64,000 nt of DNA from Apodospora peruviana (GCA_033439685.1 JAUEDM010000006.1:2046001-2110000); one strand, 5' to 3'. Shown: positions 32,406-44,600, counted from the stretch's first letter. Notes: generated from the letters alone by a model not told the origin. Numbers and translations: made by a program.

Positions 32406-35400
32406 ATGAAATTTGGGAGAAAGTACGCATGACGTCAACCCTCTTGTCTTGAAGTCCGGCGCAAAGCTCACACCTAGGCCAGTCTCCCCCGAAACCAAGT
32501 CCCCGAGTGGGCAGCCTCGTACATCAACTACAAAGGGCTTAAGAAGCGCATCAAGGCCGCGGCCGAGGCATCCAAGAATGGAGAACAGGTGGATTTAGCA
32601 GGTGGGACTGTCTATGAACTGACCTCTGGGCCCGAGATCCGTTCAGCCTCCCCTAACTAAGCGTAACAGAGTTCTTCTTTGACCTGGACCGAAATTTGGA
32701 GGATGTCGACTCCTTCTACAGCAAAAAGTTCGCCGAGGCCTACCGACGGCTGAGAGTTCTGCAGGACAGATACGGTAGCACCCCAGATGTGGTCACCAAT
32801 CTGGACGACGACGAGGCCGAGGAGCTTATGGGGGCGCTGCTCGAGCTCCGGGGCCAGCTGAGGAAGCTTCAGTGGTTCGGCGAGATAAACCGGCGTGGTT
32901 TTGTCAAGATCACGAAGAAACTGGATAAGAAGGTTCCCAATACGACGACACAGCACCGCTATATCTCGACCAAAGTCGACCCGCGACCGTTCGCGAAGGA
33001 TACGACCATCGGTCTCCTGTTGTCCGAGATAAACAAGTGGCTTTCGGTGCTAGGGGATGCTCAGCATGCGGAGGATGATACCATGTCACAGCGGTCAACC
33101 CGCTCCCTAGGCCGGGCATCGGCAAAGGCGATGCTGAATATTCCTTCGGCGCTTCTCGACAAGCTAGACCAAGCAATCCGGCAGGACGATGTGTCCAGCC
33201 TGAAACGTGGGCTTGATGAAGGAAATCTTGCGACTTCAGAGGCGGCTTCGCAGAGCATGCTGCTCAATCTGTTACAGCGGTCGGTATCGGCGCGTTCAAA
33301 AAATTCTATCGCATTCCTTCTCGAACACATCACCTCGCTCAAGGAGCCTGACGACATAAACCAACGTAACTGCATACACAGGCTGGTCATCCACATTGGC
33401 CGGACGCAAACTGCTTCGTCCAAAAAGGACGAGCCGAACGGGGGCTCATATCCCTTCGCCAGTTCCGCTCAGTATGCCCAGCACTATCTCACACCAGCTA
33501 CGTCTCCTCTACCAACTCCAAGGGCTACCAATCTGAAGGAATCAAACCTTCTTAACAACGAGGACGAGGCAGTGAAGATGTTGCTGTACATCTTGGACAA
33601 GCTCAGTCCGAACCAGAGGGCAGCACTGAGCGCAAGAGACATATTTGGTCGCACTCCGTTACACTATGCCGCTCAGTTTGGATTCGTGGTCGTCTGCCAG
33701 GTGCTGATGAACAAGATGCAAGCCTGGGGGCAGTTCAATGTGGAGAACGGCATCGATGCCCCAGAGTGGCAGGACAAGGATGGCAATGCGCCATTGCACC
33801 TGAGCGTACTCGGCGGTCATCCTCTGACAACACAGGCGCTGCTCCAGGGTGAGAACTGGAAGGGAGTTAGCGATCACAAAGCTGAAATGAGGCGTGCGAT
33901 CTCAAAGTCGAGTGCTGTCTTGGCCATTGCGACCAAGTCCAACTTCAATCTCATTGTCAAGATGCTGGTTGACGCTGGTGTTGATATCAATTGGCAGGAT
34001 AAGACTGGCGAGACGGCTTTGCACATCGCTGCGCGGTTCGGTCATGACGAATGCGCCAGAATTTTGCTGAAGGGCACCGACGATCAGAAAGCGGATTTGG
34101 AGCTTACGGAGAAATCATTTGCCTGGACTGCACTTCATATAGCTGCTGTCGATGGTCATCTGTCCGTTGCTCAGCTTCTTGTTGATGCGGGCGCGGATGT
34201 TGACCGGGTGGATTCATCTGGTTGGACAGCAAAGGAGCATGCGGCACTGAGGGGTCACCTCCCGATTGCTCGCCTTCTCCTTGCCCATAGCCGATCGGTG
34301 GATGAGTTGGCTGCCAACTCAGACGACGAGAAATTGACTACGGGTGCTTTGGGCTCTGAAGTGTCCTCCCTGGAAGATAGGCGCTCCAATGGCTCCTCAA
34401 GACCGGCAGACCCGGTCAAGACGTTTGGTCATCGATACCTGAAAAATGAGAGTTTGGTGCTCGTCAGTCTTGGGTCGATGGACATGCGGAAGAATGTCGA
34501 GGCCGTTAGTCTGGACCAGGTACCTCTCAACGAGGCTCACACAACCCAGCTGGATACAGCACTCTCTATCGTGGTGTCCGCTCAAGGCGCACATGGCGAA
34601 CCCTCCATCATTGACCTCCCAGTCCATGATAATATTTCCACCGAACCGATTGTTTTTACCACCACGAACGCCAGCAAGGTCAAGCTACTCTTCGACATTG
34701 TGCCGACCTATTCTGGCAATGAAAAGAACAAAATTGGACGCGGCGTTGCTCTTCTATCCAGTATTCGTCCTTCCATTGGAGCCAAGAGGATGAATCTGCA
34801 AGGAGATGTCTGCGTGCCCATTATGGCAGGGACTCTAGAGGTGATCGGCACAGTCAACTTCAACTTTCTAGTCATCACTCCGTTCTCGCACCCCAAGATG
34901 GAGGTCACCTCGAGACAGACATACTGGAAGAAGTTGACCTCGACCATGGTTATCGGCCACCGGGGTTTGGGGAAGAACCTGGCCTCAAACAAGTCTCTCC
35001 AACTCGGCGAGAACACCGTGCCATCATTCATTGCTGCGGCCAATCTCGGCGCTAACTACGTGGAGTTTGATGTCCAACTCACCAAAGACCACGTCCCGGT
35101 TATTTACCACGACTTCTTGGTCAGCGAGACGGGCTTTGACGCACCGGTACACACGCTGACTCTAGAACAATTCCTGCATATTAATCCAGGATCCTCTCGC
35201 TCAAGCCCGGGTATTAAAGCCCAACACAAGCAAGTAAAGAAGTTTCGCAGTAATAGCCCTGGTCCCCGGCAACGATCCATGTCTATGGACTACCCGGCGC
35301 AGGAATTCAGCCAGACGGACATGGAAGAGCGTATGAAGCACACGCGCGACTTCAAGGCAAAGGGGTACAAGGGGAATTCGCGCGGCAACTTTATCCAGGC

Positions 35401-36188
35401 GCCCTTTGCCACGCTGGAGGACCTGTTCCACAAGCTGCCGGAGTCGGTTGGATTCAACATTGAGATGAAGTACCCGATGCTGCACGAGAGTGAGGAGCAG
35501 GAGATGGACACGTACGCGGTCGAGCTCAACTCGTTCTGCGACACGGTCCTAGCTAAGGTATACGACATGGCGGGCGACCGGCATATCATCTTCAGCTCGT
35601 TCAACCCGGATATATGTCTGTGTCTGAGCTTCAAGCAGCCGAACATACCTGTCATGTTCCTGACCGACGCGGGGAGCTGTCCGGTCGGGGATATTCGGGC
35701 GAGCAGTCTGCAGGAGGCGATCAGGTTCGCCAGCAGGTGGAATCTGCTAGGGATTGTTAGTTTTGCGGAGCCGTTTGTGAATAGTCCACGACTGGTCAAG
35801 GTGGTCAAGCAGAGCGGGCTGGTGTGTGTGAGCTATGGCACACAGAATAATGATCCGATTATGGTTCAGGTATGTTACCCTTACCCAACAGTTAAGTGGA
35901 TATTTACTGATTTGGTTTGTTCTGTTATAGCGACAAGTCAAAGAGGGCATCGATGCCGTTATTGTTGACAGCGTCTTGGCGATCCGCAAAGGCCTGACCA
36001 CCAAAGACCAGGGAGGGAAGAGCACTGCCGGCTCCAGCAATGGCAGCATAATACCAAGCTTTCAGGAGAAAGTGGTTGGTATGGCGAACAGGAGTCACGA
36101 GGAGACAACCGGAGAGAAGAGCCGCGGTAGTAGGAATGTTGCAGTTGTGGGTACCATCGAGGAGTCGATGCGTGCTTTGGCTACATAG
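32406..36188 (+). CDS. gde1: Glycerophosphodiester phosphodiesterase Gde1 (SPX-ankyrin-GDPD)
   Basis: Four exons (32406-32422, 32483-32601, 32670-35869, 35931-36188) encode 1197 residues, close to yeast Gde1. The 17-nt first coding exon supplies MKFGR and splices into NLPRNQVPEW, the SPX start. The SPX domain continues YKGLKKRIKAAAE, FFFDLDRNLEDVDSFY and later LRKLQWFGEINRRGFVKI. Ankyrin repeats lie at about residues 365-580 (GRTPLHYAAQFG, GETALHIAARFGHDECA, TALHIAAVDGH). The C-terminal GDPD domain starts near 806 with GHRGLGKN and shows EFDVQLTKDHVPVIYHDF and FNIEMKYPM. The enzyme cleaves glycerophosphocholine to glycerol-3-phosphate and choline; SPX domains sense inositol pyrophosphates and tie the family to phosphate supply. 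Confidence 0.95.
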
Positions 36189-36659
36189 ATTTGTTGCTTG
36201 ACTTGCGCGAGAGCAGATACCTGGGTACTTAACATTAAAGCGGTGGGTTTGGGTGGGATTTGGTTGACTTTCAACAAATGCCAATATTCCCGAGTGAGAA
36301 TGAGGTGGAGGAGAGGCGACTTGATGGATAGAGCGCTGTTTATGAATGATACACACGTAGACTACATTCTACCTATGGAAATAGACATATTTGACATTTT
36401 AAGACTCGCATGTTCGTCCCGTTGCCAATCAAGTTCCAAAGTTGGTAGGTAGGCTGTTTGACATATCGCTGAATTACTTTACACGGTAATAGAATTCCGG
36501 ATTACACACAAACTTGTTGAAAGCATCAGGAGCATTTCTAGAGTGGAAGCGGTTGGTTCATTCATCCCGATTGCACACAACCCCTTATTACACGCAAGGC
36601 CACTTAAGTAAGTGAGTCCTCATTCGATGGGTGGCAGTTACTTCTAGCATTAGAACATC
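36189..36659. other. Spacer, 471 bp
   Basis: Nothing coding is supported between gde1 and the MFS pseudogene; a GTTGGTAGGTAGGC element lies near 36440. Confidence 0.5.
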
Positions 36660-38283
36660 ATGTCGACAACTCCAAAGGAACCAGTCGTTCCTGGAAGCAA
36701 AACACACACCCAGTCTTTATATGACAATCCACCCACAAGAGAGCGAGAACAGATAACCAGGGAGACTCCTCAGGTCATCAGAGATACACCTCCCGCGCCT
36801 CCTCCGTACATAACATGGAGCACGCCGCAGCGAAGACTCCTGGTCGGCCTCCTCAGTTACCTGGCCCTCACGTCGTCCCTTACCGCAAACATCTACTTCC
36901 CACTCATCGACCTACTGGCAGATAGGTACGACGTGTCCACAGGCCATCAACCTGACCATCACACTCTTTTTTGTTTTCCAAGGCATCGCGCCCTCGTTCT
37001 GGTCGCCGCTCTCCGACACGTTCGGTCGACGACCCGTCTACCCCGCCACCTTCACCATCTATACCGCCGCGTCGGTCGGCCTGTCCGTCGTCGACGGCAG
37101 CTATCCCGCCCTGTTGGTCCTCCGAGCAATGTAAAGTATCGGCGGATCTGCCGTCCTATGGCTCGCTTACGCCGTTGTAGCCGACGTCACTGTGCACTCG
37201 GAGCGCGGCTGCTTCCTGGCACCGATGCTTACGGCGACCAACATCGGGCCATGCATCGGACCCGTCATCGGCGGTGGCGCCGTCCTCGCGCCGGGGGATC
37301 CCAGGTGGTGTTTCCGCGCGCTACTGATCTTTGGCGCGTCGGCGGTCCTGTTGATCGGCTGGACGATGCCCGAGACGCTATGGTCGATCGTGGGCAACGG
37401 GTTGGTTTATCCCGAGGGCCTTTGGAGGACTTGGTGGAGTGTCTTGTTCAAGTGGAAGAACGGGAGGAGGAGGAAGGGCAGGCTTCGGCGACGGCAGGCG
37501 GCTGGGATATTAACTGACAAGACGGGAGGAGGAGGCGGAGGAGATGCGGCATTAGACAGCAGTGCTAACGTTGAGGCGACTGGCCGTGGGAGGTTTGTTA
37601 TCCCAAACCCGCTGCCATCGCTGCGGATCGTCTTCTACGTCGACACATTTCTCGCCCTATGGCTCGCCGGGGCGCCCTATGCGATCTGGTTCTGCGTGCA
37701 GACGTCAATCGCACCCGTCTTCTCCAACAAACCGTACAGCTACAACCCTCTCGAGGTCGGCTGCTGTTTCTTGGTGGGTGGCGTGGGCATCATCGCCGGC
37801 GGCTTCATTGCGGGCCGGCTCATGGACGTTAACTATAAGCACGTTGTCAGAAAGGCAGGTCTCAGCATCGACAGGGTCCGCGGGGATGACATCTCCAAAT
37901 TCCCCGTCGAGCATGCGCGGTCGCGCGGGTCGATTCTGATCATCATTGTCTTCATGTGCGCCGTGATCGGCTATGGATGGGTGGTCGAGCAGAGGGATGT
38001 CCATGCTGCCGTCCCGTTGCTGCTTCAGGCGTACCTGGGGTGCAAGTGTACCGTTATCCATCAGATATACAGCGCGCTTATTGTCGACATATTCCCAGAG
38101 AACACGGGGACGGCGGCAGCGTCAAACAACATCACAAGATGTAGGCTTGTTGCAGCAGCTGTCGCCATGTTGGATCCGTTGTCCAAGGCACTGGGCTATG
38201 GATGGCTTTTCACCCTGCTTGGGTTGTTTGAGGCAACTACATGCATTGCTGCAGTTCTGCCACTGAGACGATGGGGGTGGTAA
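36660..38283 (+). pseudogene. MFS transporter (DHA1-type drug:H+ antiporter), disrupted
   Basis: Starts MSTTPKEPVVPGSK and reaches the first membrane helix (SYLALTSSLTANIYFPLIDLLADRYDVST). At 36939-36943 the frame breaks: the expected continuation (INLTITLFFVFQGIAP, SPLSDTFGRRPVYP) is in another frame, as if two bases (CA) were lost. That frame then runs to 38283 except for one TAA at 37132-37134, where the family has Gln before SIGGSA. The rest looks normal: PGDPRWCFR, IWFCVQTSIAPVF, SYNPLEVG, and the NNITRC motif near the end that is typical of the Qdr/Aqr1-like DHA1 group. An intron cannot explain the shift (17 nt), and splicing around the stop would delete a conserved helix. Sequencing error remains possible. 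Confidence 0.8.
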
Positions 38284-38677
38284 TGGCGGGACAAGCGGCG
38301 TCGAACCTGAGCCCGAAGTTGATTATTGGTGAAGCATGGTGTTGTCCATTGTAATTAACTATCAAAGACGGTGTGTCTCCGGTATGGGTGGCTTATACCG
38401 CGGCAGTGTGGATGGCTACCTAGGTACCTAGCTTACCAACTTAATCAGGATCTTTACAATAGACTAGGATGATGGCACGAAAGATTCAAGTACTTTTCAA
38501 TGCATGTCGAGCCGCTTTATGACTTCCAAGTATCCAGAAGGCCCCATCCCTCTTAATGCTACTAGTATAACTTGGTACCTTCACTGCCGTTTTCTTACCC
38601 TATAGGTATACCAACTTAGCGCCGCTTGGAATACACTTCACTAACTACCTAGGTACTATTCCTGCCAAACTGATCAC
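38284..38677. other. Spacer with palindromic elements
   Basis: A 394-bp gap. It carries GCTACCTAGGTACCTAGC at 38416-38433, including the perfect palindrome CTAGGTACCTAG, and ACTACCTAGGTACT near 38645. Nothing coding is seen. Confidence 0.6.
38416..38433. repeat. Palindromic CTAGGTACCTAG element
   Basis: A perfect 12-bp palindrome inside an 18-bp instance of the recurring intergenic word. Confidence 0.7.
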
Positions 38678-39443
38678 CTATCTATGCGGTCGTCGGCTCT
38701 CGCTAGCATTACCGGTCAATGTATCCGGCTGAGCATTATCTGTCGGCGCATCATTTACCCAGCTGGCCGTAACTGCCTGGTTACTCGCGGCAGCGGCGGA
38801 ATTCTTCTCGACAAGATACCCTGTATATCCGAGCGGGTACTTCTTAAGAAGGGCTCTCATCGTATCCATGACGCTGTCTGATACGTTAGTATGCTGTTCT
38901 TGCTCGCATCCGACCTACTTAAGATTCCAGAAGGGTGGTGGTACGTACAGGTTCCTGTGTCTTAGGCTGCCCGGATAGAGCGACGATGCGTGGAGGTCAA
39001 CCCGTCTGCAGTGATACAATTGTTAGCGATGCGACTTCGTTCCGGAGAACGGACCCTCACATCATGCGTGAATCACTTACAGGCCATATGGAGCCCCACA
39101 ATCTTCAAAGTCGGCCACTGGCTCCGACTTCTGGTAATGCTCGGTGTAGGCAGCTATGTAGGCGCTCGTCATCTTGTGCCGAGGCGCCCACCAGGGACCC
39201 ATTCCGTCTGTAGAACGGATGGGGAGGTGAGTAAATCTGACAAACACACTGTCATCTAACATAGTAGATAAGTATAGGTACCAACATTCGTTGTGGGCAT
39301 ACAACGGCGTAGGATCGAAGATCAACGGACGACCGGTGCTGACGTCCACCGAGGCATTACCGTCCCATAGGTCTCCGTGAACAAGCGTTCGGATCAAAGT
39401 CCGGCCTTCCGTCTCTAGCGGTCGTAATAGACGAGGTATGACC
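38678..39443 (-). pseudogene. Fructosamine/ketosamine-3-kinase-like, C-terminal fragment
   Basis: Four exon-like segments on the minus strand (39286 to about 39443, 39081-39207, 38949-39005, 38678-38873) read IPRLLRPLETEGR, LVHGDLWDGNASVDV (the kinase catalytic loop with HGD), LIFDPTPLYAHNE, GPWWAPRHKM, DLHASSLYPGSLRHRN and VMDTMRALLKKYP. This is the C-terminal part of the fructosamine kinase family (PF03881), which phosphorylates ketosamines on glycated proteins. The N-terminal nucleotide-binding half is missing: upstream of IPRLLRP the sequence abruptly becomes an NLR. A 20-residue piece of the missing side lies 2.2 kb away on the other strand (41631-41692). The exons themselves show no internal lesion. 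Confidence 0.8.
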
Positions 39444-41250
39444 ATGTCAATCTCCCTCTCGCTCGTCACCTGCCGCAACTCGGAGCAGATCAGCGACGCC
39501 CACAGGAAGCACCCCTCAGACTTCTCAATGATTTGCGACGCGATTGCCACCGGGTGGGCCACTTGACCGACGCCGGGCATGGGAGGTGTTTTAAGTTCGC
39601 TTTCAGAAGAAGGGTGATATCCTGCAAGCTGTCCTGGTCTGAGATCGTATGAGTTTGGATATTGACGTGGGAGATGGCGTTGTTGAGGTGAGCTTTGGGT
39701 GAGTCCCTGGACGTGACCAGAACAGAAACCGGCCACTGCTCCTGGATGCGCGCAATGAAGCCCATGACATCAACGTTGCCCTCACACTCGTCTATGGCGT
39801 CGATAACCAAAACTGTGGTCGGTTAAGCCTGACCCTGAGTGTGCCCGCAAGATAGACCTTTCGCCACACGGGGTTGGGATCGATCTTGTCGACCGGGCCC
39901 TCAGCCATATATTCTTTCATCTTGGCTAAGACCCCGTGGTGCAGCATGGCCATCTGCCAGGCCGTGGAGCGGAGAAACGAGTTGACGGTAGAGCGTGAAA
40001 GGTCGCCGGCCTGGAAGAAGAAGCAGCAATCCAATCCCCGGTCGCGCAGATCGTTGACAATGTGCCTAGCCAACACACTCTTTCCGGCGCCTGGCCGGCC
40101 GCGGAGCCAGAGAAACCTAGAGTCCATCGCCTGTCTCCATGCCTGGTAGTAGTCGCGATTGACGAACCACTCGCACGATCCCGGTAACCTGGCCGCGTCC
40201 TGGGTCATGATGTCGTCCTCCTCGGGCGCGTTCGAGACGGACAAGAACTCGTTGAGCGCCGCCTGGTCTTCCTGTTCTGCAACCTTCCTACTCGAGAGCG
40301 ACGAGTCCCGTTGGGACGACACCACGGTCGCCAACGCGTTTCGGACAGAAACAAAAGAAGAATCGTTTGGCAAGGCGTACATCGCCACATTGCGGTCGTC
40401 GGCGTTGAGGAGAGTTCTGCGCCCGTTGGACATATTCATGACGGCGCTGGTCTTCTCGACGATCAGCGTCTTGTTGACGCCAACGCTCATCGGTTTGGTC
40501 TCGTAGAACGACATGAGCTGGATCTTGTCGCATGTCCGCGGAAAGTCCTCGTTGATGGACTGGATGGTTGGCGAGTGCGGGAGGAGGTCGTCGACAAAGG
40601 GACGCGCTCCGACGAGGGCGGCGAGCCGAGCGAGCGTCTGGGCGATGGCGGCGCCGTGGTGAGGCGTTGCTAGGAAAAAGATGGAGCAGACCCGCTCAGC
40701 GATCGTCTTGAACTCCGGGTCTTGGTGACTGAGGATGTAGGCCTTTTTCACGACAAGACCGCCCATGCTGTGAGCGACGAAGATCAGAGGAGGCTTTGTA
40801 GGTACCGCTGTGTGTGAGCATATGTATACCGAGCTAATGTGAAGACGATGACGGGTGAATCATGTGGTGGACCTACCCGAGCGAAACCCGAGTTCATGGC
40901 AGGTGAGTCGTGGACGGCAGCAAGGAGCGACCTCGCAAAGTCCGTCAAATTCAGGATAGACTCGCGACTGATGCCCGATGGGTATCCAAACGAATGGATG
41001 CGAACATCATGGAAGGCCTGATCGCCGGGAAGCCACTCTCGCGGCCAGAAGTTGGAAGGCTTGTTGCCTTTGCTCCATGTGCTTTCGGAACCGGCGTTCA
41101 AGCTGTGGACGAAGACTATATCGGCAACAACAACCGGTTGATCGGGACCGGGGACATGGACGGTTGTCAGACCCAGCGGCCCTTTGGTTGGCAGCGAGAC
41201 TTGATCACCTGCAACTTGGGCTGACCCACCCCAGCTGCCAGCGAAGGTGA
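39438..41250 (-). pseudogene. NLR-like gene, N-terminal half (lipase-like + NACHT), disrupted
   Basis: On the minus strand, from about 41230, the sequence reads VVVADIVFVHSLNAG, SNFWPREWLPGD and HSFGYPSG. After a probable intron come FVAHSMGGLVVKKAY (the GxSxG serine of the alpha/beta-hydrolase domain) and FLATPHHGA. The NACHT module follows: LRGRPGAGKSVLARHIV (Walker A) and IDAIDECEG (Walker B). Fungal proteins of this layout act in non-self recognition. Two frame breaks interrupt it: one at about 39807 just before the Walker B motif, where one G appears lost, and one at about 39582 after NLKHLP, where one C appears lost. The frame ends at 39443 after SEREID by joining a kinase fragment. The 5' limit is approximate and the upstream exon is unclear. 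Confidence 0.8.
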
Positions 41251-41630
41251 GCGTCCGAGATAAGAATGCGCGAGTGGTGCTGCTGCTGGCGGTGCCCGTC
41301 CGCTTACACAGCGGACACGGACACCGCTTCCGGGACAGGATCCATCAAGTCTTTTGGTCCGCGACTTCGGAACTCGGACTCGGAAGTGTTGGTTGGCGTG
41401 CGGGCTCTAGTCCGGGCGGTTTGCTCAAGAACTTCTCCGGGCTGTCGATGAATTCATCCCCGAATTAGAGTGAGGGTATTTATTGCGCAGACCCATTGCA
41501 GTCTCTGTCCTCGTAAGTCAATGGGCCACCATTGATTTGTCGTTGTCAATCCCGTATATTCGCACGAGGGACATACGATGTGGCTGGTAAGAACTGGTTG
41601 TTGTGTAGCTGCAGCTTTAACATGGAATAG

Positions 41631-41692
41631 GAAACCCATGGACCAGATGAGAAGATGCGCGGACTACGCGATGGCCTTATGACTAAGGTCAT
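41631..41692 (+). pseudogene. Fructosamine-kinase-like fragment, N-terminal side of the break
   Basis: After a probable acceptor (GGAATAG|GAAACC) the plus strand reads ETHGPDEKMRGLRDGLMTKV. This is the segment expected immediately before IPRLLRPLE in this kinase family. Reading on from GGTCAT into the minus-strand fragment at 39443 makes one continuous frame. The earlier N-terminal exons are not recognisable in the short stretch upstream. The fragment is short, so its identity rests mainly on the perfect join. Confidence 0.65.
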
Positions 41693-44600
41693 GGATAGCA
41701 CGCCGTCTAATATGGATGCACTCTACTCCAAGATTTTGACCGATATGGGGTGCGCCAGGTTCGGCAAAGACACCGCCAAAGCCTTCATCGCGTGGACGAC
41801 CTACGCCTTCCACCCGCTGAGCACGTTCGAGATCCAGGAGCCGATCGAGATGGACATCAACGACAAGATCGACGATGTCAAGCGCACGATATCCAAGTCC
41901 TGCGGGAGCCTTGTGTTTGTCGACAAGCACAAACGGGTTCAACTAGTGCATTTGACGGCGCGGGAGTTCCTCACCAGGAAAGGAACAGCCTCGGAGTTCA
42001 CCGTCACCAAGGCCGAAGGCCATCGCCGCCTAGCGGCTGTGTCTGTGTGTCTCAGGTTTCTTACGCAAAGCCAGTCAAAACATCCAGGCAAAGGACAGAG
42101 GCTGGGATCCGACACAGACGTCAACAGAGCGAGTAGTCCACGGAGCCGGTCACCTTCACCGGTTCCAGGTACGGCGTCTGCGCTGCAGCAGCAACCAATG
42201 GCAGTCCAGGCAAACCACTTCACCGACTACGCGTCAAAACATCTCTTCCAGCACATCGTCCAGGTGCCCTCGACGGACATTAAAATTTTGGTAATGCTAT
42301 CCGACTTTTTAGGCAGCAACTTCCTGCTCCAGTGGATCGGGTACATCGCCACACATGGCGACCTGCGCACGTTGTATAGTGCCGGTAAGATCATCAACAG
42401 CGTCTTGAGCCAGCGCGCGCAGCATTCTCCGCCCGTCGGTCTCGCACCGAGGGACGACAAACTTGCTCTGCTCGACCGGTGGGGCGACGACCTAATTCAC
42501 CTCGCGACCAAGTTCTCGCGCTGGCTCAGACAGTCGCCGACGTCCATCCACCATCTAATCCCGCCGTTCTGCCCATCAAACTCGGTGATACGGCGACAGT
42601 TCTCGAATCAGTACCGCGGCCTCAGTGTACAGGGCCTCTCCGTACGTGAGTGGGACGACTGCCTGACGACAATCACGTACCCGACAGGCACGAAGCCGAA
42701 CGCCGTCGCCGCGGGACCGGGGTACTTCGCCGTCGGCATGATGAACTCCCAAGGCTCGCTGATCATGTATGACGACTCCATCTTCCAGGAGATCAACACT
42801 GAAGCCAGCGAGCCGGTCTGGCGGCTCGCGTTTGCGGAAAGCGGCAGGTTGCTCGCCTCGGCGGACGGGACGCAGCAGGCCAGCTTCAAGATCCCGTCGC
42901 TTTGCCTGTCGCTCGCGTTTGGGGACGCGGATACGATACTCAGGGTGGCCTTGAGGCAGAACCAGCTGGCCGAGTGGGACGTTGAGGACAACGCGTTCTA
43001 TCGCGACGAGTTTGTCACCTGGACGACCGACCTCGGGGAGACGATGCAGTTCAGTACGCCGATTCTGGCATGCATCAGGTCGGCCGTCAACCTGCTCGCG
43101 GTGCTGTACAGGGGCGAGAACATCGTGCTGTGGGACTGCATCGAGGACTGCATCTACGACTTGTACGAGAAAGACACGGGGTCGGTCCAGATGTACGGCT
43201 CGCACAAGATCGCCGAGGGCGCCACGACCGTGCGCGCGGCCACGTTCAGCGACGGGCTCGGGACGAAGCTGTTCGCCGCGACGTACTCGGACGGCGATCT
43301 CGTGGTGTACGACACGGAGACGGCGAGCCGACGGCCACCGTCGTGGGCGCAAACACGATGGTGCTGGCGACCTCACACGACGGCCGCACACTCGCGGGCG
43401 TCGACTCGCACGGCAACCTCACGCTGTTCGAGTTCGAGACGCTCCGCCCGCTGTATCGCGTGCGGTTCAACACCCAGACCCTACCAAAAGGGCTCGCCTT
43501 CACCGCCAACAGCCTGCGGTTCATCGAGGTCAGGGGCAACCAGTGTCGCGTGTGGGAGCCGACGGTGCTGCTGCGCTCCGACACGGCCGCCGACGACGGG
43601 GAGAACAGCGATACCGTCTCCGTATCCGTCGGTCTGCAGGAGATCGACTACCAGACGGCCCGGCAGCTGGCGCCCGACATCACCGCAATAACGTGTTGTC
43701 GAGGCTCGAGCGTCGTGTTCTGTGGGACCGAAGACGGGCAAGTCCACGTCTACGATATCGCCGGCGGCCAGAAACCGCAGGGTCAACTGTTGTTCGTCCA
43801 GAGTGTCGGCTGCACCGTGCATCTGGTGCACATCGACGAGGCGTCATCCGTGTTGGCATGCGGGGACAGGTCTGCCCGTGTCACTGCGAGGAAGGTTGTC
43901 GGCGCACATCCCCGCGGCAGCGGAACGCGTGGCAGACCAGCGATGTCCCGTTTACCGACACGCGCGCGGCAGTTCAGAGCAGTGGACTGTTGATGCAGGT
44001 CTTGGTGTCGGCGAAGCAGGAGCGCCTTCTGATGTGCACCGAGAAGCAGGACACGCTCTGTCCGATGCCGAAACAGGGCGAAGGTGTCTGGATCACGCAG
44101 ACCCAGGTGGACTATTCGAGCAGCCCGAGGTGGATGGCTCATCCCAACGGGGAGTTTCTGATGACGGTCGAGAAGACTGGGCGTGCCAATGGAGTTTACA
44201 AGTGATCGACCTTGGAGCTCGTCCGTTCGGTTCCTGTCAGCGGAGCGATTCCGACGGCTGTTACCAACGATATCGACCGCTTCGCGCCGCTGCAGAACCA
44301 GCGCTGTTTCACGACGTACTAGAAAATGCCATCTCCTTCGGGATCTCCGAGCCTGGGTGCCCAAGGCGCTGCTGCTGGTAATGGAAACCACAATACCAAT
44401 ATCATTCGGCTTTGGGATTTCGGCGCCCTCGAGGAGAAGGCGGCTCGACCACTGAGCCCATTGACCCACGAGCTCGACACGCTCTCATCACGAATAGACG
44501 CCATTATTGGCACCTTTGGCACCCGGATCGTCCTGTACACGGCAGAACACTGGATTGCCTCGGTCGAACTCTCGTCAGTCGCCGACCGCCCGTCTTTTCC

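Noticed and set aside
36924..36942. Intron explanation for the MFS frame break (GTACGACG...CACAG)
   Set aside because: The interval is 17 nt, far below any workable intron length.
37131..37180. Intron removing the in-frame TAA of the MFS gene (GTAAAG...GTTGTAG)
   Set aside because: It would delete a conserved transmembrane segment and shift the frame downstream.
42576..43391. Minus-strand open frame of 271 codons and plus-strand frames at 42982-44205
   Set aside because: They are shadows of the GC-rich NLR C-terminal half, whose own frame matches the family.
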